A stretch of DNA of 64,000 nt from CAYJDP01 sp964371025 (GCA_964371025.1 CAYJKH010000004.1:62001-126000), one strand, 5' to 3'. Positions 52,522-61,812 are shown, counted from the stretch's first letter. The notes: a model not told the origin generated them from the sequence alone. A program made the numbers and translations.

Positions 52522-53013
52522 ATGGAAACTAATCAAGAATTTTTAGCTATTTGTCATAAAATAATTAATCATGAAGAGTATCAAAAAAGAAAAGAATTTA
52601 AACACCATGGGGAAGAGTCTGTTTATATGCATAGTATGCGTGTGGCGTATTTAACTTTTCGTATTACTAAGAAGTTAAGACTAAGAACTGAGTCAGCTGT
52701 AATCGGAGCTTTACTGCATGATTTTTATACAACTCCTTGGCAAGAGAAATGTGAACCAAAAAATTTATTTAAAAAACATGGTTTTGTTCATGCTAAAAAT
52801 TCTCATGATAATGCTATTACCCATTTCGATATTCATCTAGATGAAATATCTAAAGATGCAATTATTAAGCACATGTTTCCGCTTAATATTAAGCCTCCTA
52901 AATATAAAGAAAGTTGGATAGTTACTTTATCTGATAAATTAATTTCATTAGAAGTATTAAAAAATCCTAAAAACTATTTAAAGCTTTTAGGTCTTAATAA
53001 TAAAACATATTAA
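52522..53013 (+). CDS. HD-domain protein
   Basis: 163 aa. HD motifs: HHGEESVYMHSMRVAYLTFR (first His), IGALLHDFYTTPW (H-D pair), HDNAITHFD, KHMFPLN and TLSDKLISLE (last Asp). Predicted metal-dependent phosphohydrolase, substrate unknown. Cotranscribed with tmcAL (10-bp gap). Confidence 0.78.
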   Translation: METNQEFLAICHKIINHEEYQKRKEFKHHGEESVYMHSMRVAYLTFRITKKLRLRTESAVIGALLHDFYTTPWQEKCEPKNLFKKHGFVHAKNSHDNAITHFDIHLDEISKDAIIKHMFPLNIKPPKYKESWIVTLSDKLISLEVLKNPKNYLKLLGLNNKTY

Positions 53014-53015
53014 AC

Positions 53016-53044
53016 AAAAAAAGATAATTTAATTATCTTTTTTT
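53016..53044. terminator. Bidirectional terminator
   Basis: AAAGATAATT-T-AATTATCTTT palindrome (53020-53040) framed by A and T runs. Confidence 0.8.
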
Positions 53045-53046
53045 CT

Positions 53047-54456
53047 TTATTGAACACTTTCAATTTTCATTAAATTAGTTGGTCTAGATTCATGATTATT
53101 AGGGAAATTTCCTGTTGTTACAAAAATATCTCCTTTTTCTAAATTCATTGTTTCAATTGCTATTTTAACACTTTCTCCTAAAACTTCATCTGTTGAATTA
53201 CAAAGTGGTAAATTAACTGGATAAACTCCCCAGTTAAGTGCTAATTGTCTACCTACTTTTTCATTTGGTGTTAATGCTAAAATTGGAGCATTTGGTTTTA
53301 AGTTACTAATAATTCTAGCCGTATTTCCTGAAATAGTAGCAGTACAAATTACTTTTGCTTCTAATTTATCTGAACTTTTCACTACTGATTGAGCTATTAA
53401 TGATGGAATTGATATTTCTTCTACTGTATCAGTATAATCAAACTTAGCATAATTTTCTGCAGTTTCACAAATATTACTCATAGCTTCTACTGTTTCAATC
53501 GGGTATTTCCCAATAGTAGTTTCACCACTAAGCATAACTGCATCAGTTCCATTAAATACAGCATTTGCAATATCTGCTGTTTCTGCTCTTTTTGGTCTAG
53601 TATTTTCCATCATTGTTTCTAACATTTCTGTTGCAACAATTGAAATCTTACCTTTTTGGCGTGATTTTTGAATCATTTCTTTTTGAACAATAGGTAACAT
53701 TTCAGATGGAATTTCAGTTCCTAAATCTCCACGAGCTATCATTATACCTTCTGATACTTCTAGAATTTCATCTAAGTTTTTAATTCCTAGATCACTTTCA
53801 ATTTTACAAATAATTTGAAAGTCTTCACGATTATATTCTTTTAATATTTTCTTAACTTCTAATACATCTTCTTTACAAGATACAAATGATATAGCTAAGT
53901 ATTCTCCTCCATTTAGACAAGCATACTTAATATCTTCATAATCTGTTGGACTTACATAATCAATGTTTAGTTTTTTACCTGGTATTGAAATACTTTTCTT
54001 ATTACCTAAAACTCCTCCACTAATAATCTCACAAGTAACTCCATCAGTTTCAGTTGATAAAACTTCTAATCTCATTTTAGCATTTTCTAGTAAAATAACA
54101 TCTCCTATTTCTAAATCACTTAGTATATTAGGATGATTAATTGTAAATCTTTCTTCATTTCCCAATACTTCCTCTTTAACAATTCGAATAGTTTTTCCAT
54201 CTTCTAATTTTACTTTTTCATTCTTAAAAACACCACTTCTTAATTCTGGTCCTTTTGTATCCCATAATAGCGCTATATTTTTACCAGTTATTTTACGAAC
54301 TTCCCTAACTGATTTAACAACTTCTGCTCTTTCTTCTATAGTTGCATGAGTAAAATTAACTCTTGCTACATTCATTCCTTTTTCAACCATTTGAGTCATA
54401 ACATTTGTATCTACACTCGCTGGTCCTATACTACATATAATTTTTGTCTTTTTCAA
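53047..54456 (-). CDS. pyk: Pyruvate kinase
   Basis: 469 aa. Final ATP-making step of glycolysis. Motifs KKTKIICSIGPASVD, VARVNFTHAT, ARGDLGTEI, QKSRQKGKISIVATEML and MLSGETTIGKYPIE. No C-terminal PEP-utilising extra domain. Start is TTG 54456: GGAGGG sits seven bases before it and no ATG is near; the upstream in-frame TTG at 54477 lies before the site. PpdK for the reverse flux is also in the window. Confidence 0.95.
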   Translation of the reverse strand: MKKTKIICSIGPASVDTNVMTQMVEKGMNVARVNFTHATIEERAEVVKSVREVRKITGKNIALLWDTKGPELRSGVFKNEKVKLEDGKTIRIVKEEVLGNEERFTINHPNILSDLEIGDVILLENAKMRLEVLSTETDGVTCEIISGGVLGNKKSISIPGKKLNIDYVSPTDYEDIKYACLNGGEYLAISFVSCKEDVLEVKKILKEYNREDFQIICKIESDLGIKNLDEILEVSEGIMIARGDLGTEIPSEMLPIVQKEMIQKSRQKGKISIVATEMLETMMENTRPKRAETADIANAVFNGTDAVMLSGETTIGKYPIETVEAMSNICETAENYAKFDYTDTVEEISIPSLIAQSVVKSSDKLEAKVICTATISGNTARIISNLKPNAPILALTPNEKVGRQLALNWGVYPVNLPLCNSTDEVLGESVKIAIETMNLEKGDIFVTTGNFPNNHESRPTNLMKIESVQ

Positions 54457-54496
54457 TTTATCCCTCCGTTTGCGCACTTAATAATACCACATTTTA

Positions 54497-55318
54497 TCAT
54501 TTTTGGCAAGTAGAACAGTAATAAGCTGACCTTTGATTAATCTTTTTTACAGTTATTGGTGTATCACAAAGATAACAATTTTGTTTTTTTCTTCCATGAA
54601 CCATTAATTCTTGTTGGAATAATCCATGAACTCCTTCACTTGAAGTAAAACTTTTAATTGTAGTTCCACCTTTTTTTATAGCTTTATCAAGAACTAGTAC
54701 CGTATTTTTAATAATTTCATCTAATTCTTTTAAAGTTAACTCATTAGCTTTTTTATGTGGATTAATCTTTGATAAAAACAGTATTTCATTTGCATATATA
54801 TTCCCAATTCCTGTTATTACATTTTGTTCTAGTAATACTGTTTTTATAGGAACACTACGGTTTTTAAAATTTTCTTTTAAATATGTGCTAGTAATAGCTT
54901 TATCATTATATTCATACCCTAGTTTATTTAGCGGGGCTTTATTTAAATAATCTTCCTTATTTATTAAATGCATCTTCCCAAATTTCCTAGTGTCATTAAA
55001 TCTAACTGAAATATTATCATCCAAAATAAGTTCTACTATATCATGTTTAGTTAATTTTTCATTATTATATTTAATAAAGAATTTTCCTTCCATTCTTAAA
55101 TGAATTAATAATATATCTTCACTTAAGGTTACAACTATCCATTTCCCTCTTGTTGTAATATTTTTTATTACTTGATTTATAATCTTTTTTCTAAATTCTT
55201 CAGTTGTTGGATACTCAATTGCTTTATCCCAAAAAATATTACATTTAGTTATTTTTTTATTTAATATTTCTTGTTGCAATTTTTTGGCAACTGTAACAAC
55301 CTCTGGTTTTTCCGGCAT
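54497..55318 (-). CDS. mutM: Formamidopyrimidine-DNA glycosylase
   Basis: 273 aa. Removes 8-oxoG and FaPy. Catalytic N-terminal Pro2-Glu3 (MPEKPEVVTV; usual MPELPEVE), Lys in the HLRMEGKF loop, and a C-terminal zinc finger CYLC plus CSTC. Follows polA in the same order as in many Bacillota (polA-mutM), 8 bp apart. Confidence 0.95.
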   Translation of the reverse strand: MPEKPEVVTVAKKLQQEILNKKITKCNIFWDKAIEYPTTEEFRKKIINQVIKNITTRGKWIVVTLSEDILLIHLRMEGKFFIKYNNEKLTKHDIVELILDDNISVRFNDTRKFGKMHLINKEDYLNKAPLNKLGYEYNDKAITSTYLKENFKNRSVPIKTVLLEQNVITGIGNIYANEILFLSKINPHKKANELTLKELDEIIKNTVLVLDKAIKKGGTTIKSFTSSEGVHGLFQQELMVHGRKKQNCYLCDTPITVKKINQRSAYYCSTCQK

Positions 55319-55326
55319 ATATCCTC

Positions 55327-57915
55327 CTATTTAGTTTGATACCAATTTTCTCCAAAAGATGCTTCTACTTTTAAGATAACATCTAAATTAACGGTATTTT
55401 CCATTGTCTCAATAACTATTTTTTCAACCTCTTCTTTTTCTTCTTTTAAACAATTAAAAACTAACTCATCGTGTACTTGAAGTAATATTTTACTTTTTAA
55501 ATTACGTTTTTTAAACTCTTTATATATATTTATCATTGCTAGTTTTAAGATATCAGCTGCACTTCCTTGAATTGGTGTATTTAAAGCCATTCGCTCAGCT
55601 GCTGATCTAATCATAAAATTAGTACTATTAATGTCTTCGATATTTCTTTTATGATTAAATAAAGTTTTTACATAACCTTGGTTTTTAGCAACTTTTATTT
55701 CATTATCCATAAAGTCTTTTATTCCAGGATATGTTTCTAAATAATTATCGATAAACTTTTTAGCAGATGCAATATCGATATTTAAATCTTCACTTAAACC
55801 ATAACTACTAATACCATATAATATTCCAAAGTTAACTGCTTTTGCACATCTTCTTTGTTCTTTAGTAACATCCTCTATATTTATATGAAATATATCTGCT
55901 GCCGTTTTGGTATGAATATCAATATTATTATTAAATGCTTCTAGTAAGTTACTTGCTTTTGACATATGGGCAAATATTCTAAGTTCTACTTGTGAATAAT
56001 CACTTGCAAATAATAGCGAGTTATCATCTGGTATAAAAGCTTTTCTAATTAAACTAGAATATTCACTTCTAATTGGTATATTTTGTAAATTAGGCTCTAG
56101 TGATGATAAACGACCTGTTCTAGTAAGTGTTTGCGTGTAAGTAGTGTGAATTCTTCCATCACTTCGAACTTCGTTTTTTAATCCTACCGCATAGTTTGTA
56201 TATAACTTAGATAAAGTACGATATTCTAAAACTTTATTTATAATTATGTGATCATCTTTCACTTTATCTAGGATATCTTTTGATGTAGAATACTTATTAT
56301 TTTTAACTTTCTTTGGATAAGGTATATTTAACTCTTCAAATAAAATTACTGCTAATTGAGTTGGAGACATGATATTAAATTCATGGTTTGCTAAAGTATA
56401 TATTTCTTTTTCTAATATACTTAGTTTATCCTCTAATTCTTTAGCAAGATTATCAAGGGATTTTTGATCTACTTTAATCCCCTCTATTTCCATAGAAGCT
56501 AATACTTCTACTAAAGGCATTTCAATATCAGTAAATAGTTTTAATTGTTCATTTTTAATTAATTCATCATTTATGATACTTTTAATATTATATATAAAAT
56601 TAACTTTATGATTACAAATATCCTCTATTTCTAATAAAGTTTTTTCTTTTGGTCTTTTTATAGTTCCGTAATCATCTTCATAAAATGAAATATCATAATT
56701 TAGTGACTGGGCTAAATACGCTATATCATCTTTAACAGAATAATTTAAGATATTTGCTCCAATCATAAGATCAAAGTTTAAGTTATTAATTATTATATTA
56801 TATTTATTTAATAAAACATGAGCTTTCTTTGCGTCATATGTACTTTTATTAAGATTTGATTCAAAGATATGACTATATTTATTTATATCCTCTTCTTTTA
56901 TAAAATAATTATATTCTCCATCAAATAAACTAATTCCTAAAATAGTACTTTTACTATATATTTCACCAGTTGTTTCAATGTAGAAAGAAAAGTCTTTATT
57001 ACTAAATTCACTTATATCTTTTTTTAGTAGTTTTCTAACTTCTTTTACTTCTTTAGTATCATATTTTTTTATTAATGATAAAAATTCAAATTCTTTTAAC
57101 ATATCTATAAATTTATGATGATTCTCATCATGTATTTTTAAATTTTCTAAATTTATATCTAACTCTATATCATTATAAATAGTAGCAAGTTCATAACTAA
57201 TATATGCTACTTCTTTTGATACTTCTAATTTTTCTTTAGTCTTTCCTTTTATATTATCAATATTATTATATAAATTATCTAATGTCTTATACTCTTCTAA
57301 TAAGCTAATAGCAGTCTTTTCACCAATTCCTTTAACTCCAGGTATATTATCAGAAGGATCTCCCATTAAGGCCTTTAAATCGATCATATTAATCGGATTA
57401 ATTTTATAAGTATTAATAAATTCTTGATTATCCATAATAATATAATCATTTTGTTTTAAAAGTTTAACATCTACTTTATCATTAATTAACTGTAATAAAT
57501 CTTTATCACTAGATATAATTCGAATAGAAATATCTGCTTCTTTAGCTAGTATTTTACTATATGTTCCAATAATATCATCAGCTTCATAATTATCAACTTC
57601 TAAATAAGTTATTCCCATAGCCTCTAGTAATTCTTTTGCTTTAGGCATTTGTTCCTTTAACTCATCAGGAGTTTTTGATCTATCGGCTTTATAAAAATCA
57701 TATTTTTTATGACGAAAAGTCTTTCCTTTATCAAATGCAACCATTACATAATCAGCATTTTCTTCATTTATTATTTTTTTCATCATATTTATAAAACCAT
57801 ACAAAGCATTGGTCGGAAATCCCTTTGAATTTCTCATTATAACCCCTCTGTATGCTGTTGCATAATAACATCTAAATATTAAGTTATTACCATCTATTAA
57901 AAGTACTTTTTTCAT
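55327..57915 (-). CDS. polA: DNA polymerase I
   Basis: 862 aa. 5' nuclease domain (IDGNNLIFRCYYA, DNYEADDIIGT, SSDKDLLQL, GDPSDNIPGVKGIG), a 3'-5' exonuclease fold with catalytic residues lost (FYIETTG in place of FDTET), and family A polymerase motifs (DYSQVELRIFAHMS, CAKAVNFGILYGISSYGL, VHDELVF). Fills gaps in repair and Okazaki fragments. GGTGA before ATG 57915 sets the start; the 57948 start has no site. Confidence 0.97.
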   Translation of the reverse strand: MKKVLLIDGNNLIFRCYYATAYRGVIMRNSKGFPTNALYGFINMMKKIINEENADYVMVAFDKGKTFRHKKYDFYKADRSKTPDELKEQMPKAKELLEAMGITYLEVDNYEADDIIGTYSKILAKEADISIRIISSDKDLLQLINDKVDVKLLKQNDYIIMDNQEFINTYKINPINMIDLKALMGDPSDNIPGVKGIGEKTAISLLEEYKTLDNLYNNIDNIKGKTKEKLEVSKEVAYISYELATIYNDIELDINLENLKIHDENHHKFIDMLKEFEFLSLIKKYDTKEVKEVRKLLKKDISEFSNKDFSFYIETTGEIYSKSTILGISLFDGEYNYFIKEEDINKYSHIFESNLNKSTYDAKKAHVLLNKYNIIINNLNFDLMIGANILNYSVKDDIAYLAQSLNYDISFYEDDYGTIKRPKEKTLLEIEDICNHKVNFIYNIKSIINDELIKNEQLKLFTDIEMPLVEVLASMEIEGIKVDQKSLDNLAKELEDKLSILEKEIYTLANHEFNIMSPTQLAVILFEELNIPYPKKVKNNKYSTSKDILDKVKDDHIIINKVLEYRTLSKLYTNYAVGLKNEVRSDGRIHTTYTQTLTRTGRLSSLEPNLQNIPIRSEYSSLIRKAFIPDDNSLLFASDYSQVELRIFAHMSKASNLLEAFNNNIDIHTKTAADIFHINIEDVTKEQRRCAKAVNFGILYGISSYGLSEDLNIDIASAKKFIDNYLETYPGIKDFMDNEIKVAKNQGYVKTLFNHKRNIEDINSTNFMIRSAAERMALNTPIQGSAADILKLAMINIYKEFKKRNLKSKILLQVHDELVFNCLKEEKEEVEKIVIETMENTVNLDVILKVEASFGENWYQTK

Positions 57916-57968
57916 ATTAATCACCCATTTAATTATATCATATATCATGATACTTATTATATATAAAG

Positions 57969-57997
57969 TTGAAGTTAAAATATTTATTTGCTATAAT
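57969..57997 (+). promoter_or_regulatory. Promoter of the FTR-like gene
   Basis: TTGAAG (57969-57974), 17-bp spacer, TATAAT (57992-57997) with an extended TGC. Divergent from polA. Confidence 0.75.
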
Positions 57998-58021
57998 TAA
58001 TTTATATAGTAAGGAGATAAC

Positions 58022-58234
58022 ATGAAAAATATAAGAATAAATCCTGATAAAAAATATGTAAATATTATTATGGAAGGATTACAAAAGAAAAATGGTCATT
58101 GCCCATGTCGAATAGATGTAGATGATACTACTTTATGTCCTTGTGATGACTTTATAAAAACCAATGAATGTTTATGTAAATTATTTATCCCAATAGCGGA
58201 AGCAAATAAAAAAATAGAAGACTCTAGTAACTAG
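58022..58234 (+). CDS. Ferredoxin-thioredoxin reductase catalytic chain-like protein
   Basis: 70-aa protein with six Cys in the FTR beta pattern: C27-P-C29, then C39-P-C41 and C50-L-C52 (GHCPCRID, LCPCDDF, ECLCKLF). In chloroplast and archaeal FTR these hold a 4Fe-4S cluster and the disulfide that reduces thioredoxin. There is no ferredoxin partner nearby, but a thioredoxin gene is in the window. Short for FTR (usual 110 aa), but complete with good RBS AAGGAG. Probable iron-sulfur redox protein. Confidence 0.7.
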   Translation: MKNIRINPDKKYVNIIMEGLQKKNGHCPCRIDVDDTTLCPCDDFIKTNECLCKLFIPIAEANKKIEDSSN

Positions 58235-58246
58235 TCTTCTATTTTT
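58211..58246. terminator. Terminator copy 1 (31-bp repeat)
   Basis: 13-bp stem 58211-58223 / 58233-58245, loop CTAGTAACT, T run. Bases 58216-58246 are repeated exactly at 60827-60857. Confidence 0.88.
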
Positions 58247-58250
58247 ATTT

Positions 58251-60701
58251 TTACATACTTCTTGTAGTAGCATTATCTAAATTCGCATTTCTTACTTCTT
58301 CTAAAAATTCAGTTTGATTTAGTCTTTTGTCCCCAATATTTATACGAGTACTACAAAAAAAATTATTAGGAACTTTTATTCCTTTGGCACTTATTAATCC
58401 TCTTAAGTCTAGTTCTTCTGTTATTTTTGTTGGTAACTCTAAACCTTTAGCACTTGTTAAGCCATTTAAATATAAACTTTCTATCACAGCCGGGAACTTT
58501 AAACCTTCGGCACTTTTCAAACCGTTTAAATCTAACACTTCTACTGCTGTTGGTAATTCTAAACCTTCGGCACTTTTTAAGCCCTCTAAAAATAACCATC
58601 TTACTGTTGTTGGTAACTTTAAACCCTTAACACTTGTTAAGCTTCCTAAATATAAACTTCTTACTGTTGTTGGCAACTCTAATCCTTCAGCACTTGTTAA
58701 GCTTCTTAAATCTAAACTTTCTTCTACTGTTGTTGGTAACTCTAATCCTTCAGCACTTGTTAAGCTTCTTAAATCTAACCTTCTCACTGTTGTTGGTATT
58801 TCTAAACCTTTAGCACTTGTTAATCTTCTTAAATTTAAATCTTCTACTGTTGTTGGTAATTCTAAACCCTTAGCACTTGTTAAGCTGCTTAAATATAAAC
58901 TTCTTACTGTTGTTGGCAACTCTAATCCTTCAGCACTTGTTAAGCTTCCTAAATATAAACTTTCTAGCGCTGCAGGGAACTTTAAACCCTTAGCACTTGT
59001 TAAGTTGCTTAAATATAAACTTCCTACTGTTGTTGGTAATTCTAAACCTTCGGCACTTGTTAAGCTTCTTAAATCTAAACTTTCTTCTACTGTTGTTGGT
59101 AACTTTAAACCCTTAACACTTGTTAAGCTGCTTAAATCTAAACTTCTTACTGTTGTTGGCAACTCTAAGCCTTCAGCACTCGTTAAGCTATTTAAATCTA
59201 ATTTTTGTACTGTTGTTGGCAATTCTAAACCTTTAGCACTTGTTAATCTTCTTAAATCTAAATCTCCTACTGTTATTGGCAACTCTAATCCTTCAGCCCT
59301 TCTTAAGTCAGCTAAAGACAAACTTCCTGTTATCATTGTTGGTAATTTTAGCCCTCTAGCACTTTTCAAACGATGTAAATATAAATTCCCTAAAATATTA
59401 TCCGGCATTTGAAAATTTTTCTTTTCATAGTCTTCAATACCAATAGATCCACAAAAATATTTTATACTTTTTCCACTAAATAAATCCCTTTTGTCATTTG
59501 TAATTTCTTCTTCATTTAAATCATATATACATGCTAAGTCCTTTTTTAAATTTCGACGTTTCCTTATTTCATTTACTCTGGGATCCTGTTCATCTTCATA
59601 TCCAAATCCATCTATTTGATTTTCAATCTCATATAAAAATATTAGCTCATCTTTCGTCAAGCTTTCGCCTTTGCAATCTTTATTATATATATGAGTTAAC
59701 ATCTTCATATCATTAGTTTTTTTTATATATTTATCTTTATCCGGGAATTCTTCTAATTTTTCAGTAAGTATAGAATCTAACTCTGGTTCCAAATTTTGAT
59801 TTTTATTTACTCCTCTGATTTCAGCAATAAAGTTATCTTCCATTCTTATTGCAATTCTCGGGTTTGTAAATAAGTTGTTTTCATCTTTACTATAATATAC
59901 ATAAAAATTACCATAACTTAATTGATTTTTTGCTATTTCTTCTCCTGCAGTACACCAACCAGTACCTTTTCCTTTTAATGATTCCACTAAAGGCATATGG
60001 TCACTTCCTTGATTATATTTTACCCATTTTCCTTCAATCGTATTATTTTCCTGTTTTTTATATGTTATATTGTTATATATATGTTCATATATCTTTTTAA
60101 ATGATCCTACCTCTATTAATTTATTTAATTTTTCATCGTCTGATAAAGTTTCTTCATCTAAAAATTTCATCATATAGTCAACTGATAAAGCTAAGACTTC
60201 TCTATTTAAATCTATAAATGGGCTAGTTGTATTTTTTGAACGTTTTGTAAACTCTCTTTTTTCTTTATCATAACTTCCCATTTTTAACATTCCTTGAAAT
60301 GCCCAATATTTCGCCCATGTTGGATACATTGCATCATCACTATTAAAATAGTCAAGCCATGCATCTAAAGAAGCTTTTTGTTCATCTATTATCACTTCTT
60401 TTTCTCGGTCTTTCATTTTTTCAGTATAATGAGTTCTCCCATGTCCTCGTTCTAACGCAATTTTTTCTTGAAGTTTATAATAACTATCTGGTATTTCTTT
60501 TATTACATATTTATTATAATATAATTTTTTAATTAAATCATATTTATCTTTTTCTATAGTTTTTGTTGTTACAGCTTCTAGTCTTTCTAACATCTTTGCT
60601 ATTCTTCCATGTGCCGGTAGATTATCATTTTTTTTATATTCTAAATATAAATTTCTATACAGTTTATGTAGTAGTTCTTCACCAGTTTTTAATCTTCTCA
60701 T
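58251..60701 (-). CDS. Cytoplasmic leucine-rich repeat protein, 17 repeats
   Basis: 816 aa. Residues 1-440 are a helical domain I do not know, including WAKYWAFQGMLKMGS, TTSPFIDLNREVL and a striking GKGTGWCTAGEEIA then FYVYYSKD, PRIAIRMEDNFIAEIRG, reminiscent of PcfJ-like accessory proteins. Residues about 450-790 are 17 repeats of 20-21 residues, consensus LELPTTVRSLDLSSLTSAEG, an LP-containing short LRR like the IpaH/YopM type. C-terminal cap. No signal peptide or membrane helix. AAGGA eight bases before ATG 60701; an in-frame ATG at 60728 is close to the start of transcription and lacks a site. Confidence 0.75.
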   Translation of the reverse strand: MRRLKTGEELLHKLYRNLYLEYKKNDNLPAHGRIAKMLERLEAVTTKTIEKDKYDLIKKLYYNKYVIKEIPDSYYKLQEKIALERGHGRTHYTEKMKDREKEVIIDEQKASLDAWLDYFNSDDAMYPTWAKYWAFQGMLKMGSYDKEKREFTKRSKNTTSPFIDLNREVLALSVDYMMKFLDEETLSDDEKLNKLIEVGSFKKIYEHIYNNITYKKQENNTIEGKWVKYNQGSDHMPLVESLKGKGTGWCTAGEEIAKNQLSYGNFYVYYSKDENNLFTNPRIAIRMEDNFIAEIRGVNKNQNLEPELDSILTEKLEEFPDKDKYIKKTNDMKMLTHIYNKDCKGESLTKDELIFLYEIENQIDGFGYEDEQDPRVNEIRKRRNLKKDLACIYDLNEEEITNDKRDLFSGKSIKYFCGSIGIEDYEKKNFQMPDNILGNLYLHRLKSARGLKLPTMITGSLSLADLRRAEGLELPITVGDLDLRRLTSAKGLELPTTVQKLDLNSLTSAEGLELPTTVRSLDLSSLTSVKGLKLPTTVEESLDLRSLTSAEGLELPTTVGSLYLSNLTSAKGLKFPAALESLYLGSLTSAEGLELPTTVRSLYLSSLTSAKGLELPTTVEDLNLRRLTSAKGLEIPTTVRRLDLRSLTSAEGLELPTTVEESLDLRSLTSAEGLELPTTVRSLYLGSLTSVKGLKLPTTVRWLFLEGLKSAEGLELPTAVEVLDLNGLKSAEGLKFPAVIESLYLNGLTSAKGLELPTKITEELDLRGLISAKGIKVPNNFFCSTRINIGDKRLNQTEFLEEVRNANLDNATTRSM
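58390..59410 (-). repeat. 60-63 bp LRR-coding repeat array
   Basis: About 17 tandem units in the LRR gene, most differing by only a few bases, with occasional 3-base (one codon) insertions that make 21-residue units. The array could expand or shrink by recombination. Confidence 0.9.
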
Positions 60702-60738
60702 ATTACCATCCTTACTTTTTATTATCATCTTATAATTT

Positions 60739-60766
60739 ATTATATAATGTTAAATCAGTTAGTTAA
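60739..60766 (-). promoter_or_regulatory. Promoter of the LRR gene
   Basis: Minus strand TTAACT (60761-60766), 16-bp spacer, TATAAT (60739-60744). Spacing is one short and -35 is poor. Confidence 0.4.
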
Positions 60767-60820
60767 AGTAAAATATTATATTTTTACAATAGTATACATC
60801 ACTATTATTAGTTTTATAGT

Positions 60821-60857
60821 AAAAAAAGAAGACTCTAGTAACTAGTCTTCTATTTTT
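60821..60857. terminator. Terminator copy 2 (31-bp repeat)
   Basis: Same 31 bases as 58216-58246 at 60827-60857, framed by an A run and a T run. Serves the ASCH gene on the minus strand. Confidence 0.88.
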
Positions 60858-61195
60858 TTTATTTCAATTGCAACAGTTCCATATTTTTTTATATCTTCTT
60901 CATCATAATATTGTTCCATATCTTTTGGATCAATATCATCATCTGACTTATACCCAATTGTTACTTGATCAAAGTTTTTATAAAGTTCTTTGAAATCTTT
61001 AAATAAATGAAGATTAGTAATACAAGTTACTATTTCTTCTTCAGTAGTTCTACTAATAAATGTAATAGTATCTCCGATATTCAATAATCTTCTTTTTTCA
61101 TCATTTACTCTCATTTCAATTGTTTTAGTTCCTGATTTTATAAGTAAAAATGGTGCATTATGTAATCTCATAATATGATTTGCTTTATTCATCAT
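60842..61195 (-). CDS. ASCH-domain protein
   Basis: 117 aa. ASCH-type fold: LHNAPFLLIKSGTKTIEMRVND (GxKxxExR), RRLLNIGDTITFISR and a VTIGYKSDD segment. ASCH proteins bind RNA or act as small nucleoside hydrolases; function unknown here. RBS AAGGAG before ATG 61195. Its stop lies in the terminator copy 2. Confidence 0.78.
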   Translation of the reverse strand: MMNKANHIMRLHNAPFLLIKSGTKTIEMRVNDEKRRLLNIGDTITFISRTTEEEIVTCITNLHLFKDFKELYKNFDQVTIGYKSDDDIDPKDMEQYYDEEDIKKYGTVAIEIKKIED

Positions 61196-61205
61196 CTAAT
61201 CTCCT

Positions 61206-61733
61206 TTATTTTATTAATTTAAATTCATTTAACGGCCATATTTTCATAGTAGTTTTACCTAGTATTTCATTACGTGATATAAAGCCAATTTCTCTACTAT
61301 CTAGAGAATTATCACGATTATCTCCGATTACAAAATACATGTCTTCTGGAATTTTATCTACTCCTAAGCTTGTAATATTAAAGTCTGGAGTTTGTAAATC
61401 ATTTTCAAATGTTTCTTGATATCCTTTTCCATTTATATATAAAATATTATCTTTATATTCAATATGTTCTCCAGGAAGACCAATAACTCTTTTAATTAAA
61501 TATTTAGAATCGTCATATTCAATTGCTACTACATCATTTCTTTTAACATCAAATAATTTATAATGTATTTTATTAAGTAATAAAACATCTCCATCTTCTA
61601 ACGTTGGTGACATTGAGTCTCCTACTACTTGTTGTAGTGACACTACGTATAAGACTATTACTATAACTGCTACTATTACAATTAGATACTTTGATATATC
61701 TAAAAAGAATTCTTTTATTTCTCTAAAATCCAT
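61206..61733 (-). CDS. lepB: Signal peptidase I
   Basis: 175 aa. One N-terminal helix (YLIVIVAVIVIVLYVV), catalytic Ser in GDSMSPTL and Lys in SKYLIKRVIGLPGE, then MYFVIGDNRDNSLDSREIGFI. A standard bacterial type with Ser-Lys, not the SipW kind. GAGG before ATG 61733; GTG at 61742 lies in the site. Sits 10 bp before the ASCH gene. Confidence 0.93.
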   Translation of the reverse strand: MDFREIKEFFLDISKYLIVIVAVIVIVLYVVSLQQVVGDSMSPTLEDGDVLLLNKIHYKLFDVKRNDVVAIEYDDSKYLIKRVIGLPGEHIEYKDNILYINGKGYQETFENDLQTPDFNITSLGVDKIPEDMYFVIGDNRDNSLDSREIGFISRNEILGKTTMKIWPLNEFKLIK

Positions 61734-61779
61734 TTTATTCACCTCAATTTATTAATATAATTATAACATATTATATATT

Positions 61780-61812
61780 TATAAAAAAGAAAAACTGATT
61801 AGTAGTCAGTTT
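61780..61812 (-). terminator. Terminator of the surface-protein gene
   Basis: Minus strand stem AAACTGA / TCAGTTT (61806-61812 with 61792-61798) and a TTTTTCTTTTTT tail. Confidence 0.75.

Noticed and set aside
58390..59410. CRISPR-like regular repeats
   Set aside because: The period is 60-63 bp with no unique spacers; it is in-frame coding for LRR units.
58327..59412. 361-codon open frame on the plus strand opposite the LRR repeats
   Set aside because: It mirrors the repetitive LRR gene in another frame, has no RBS, and its low-complexity product (repeated KLLKSK) is a by-product of the repeat.
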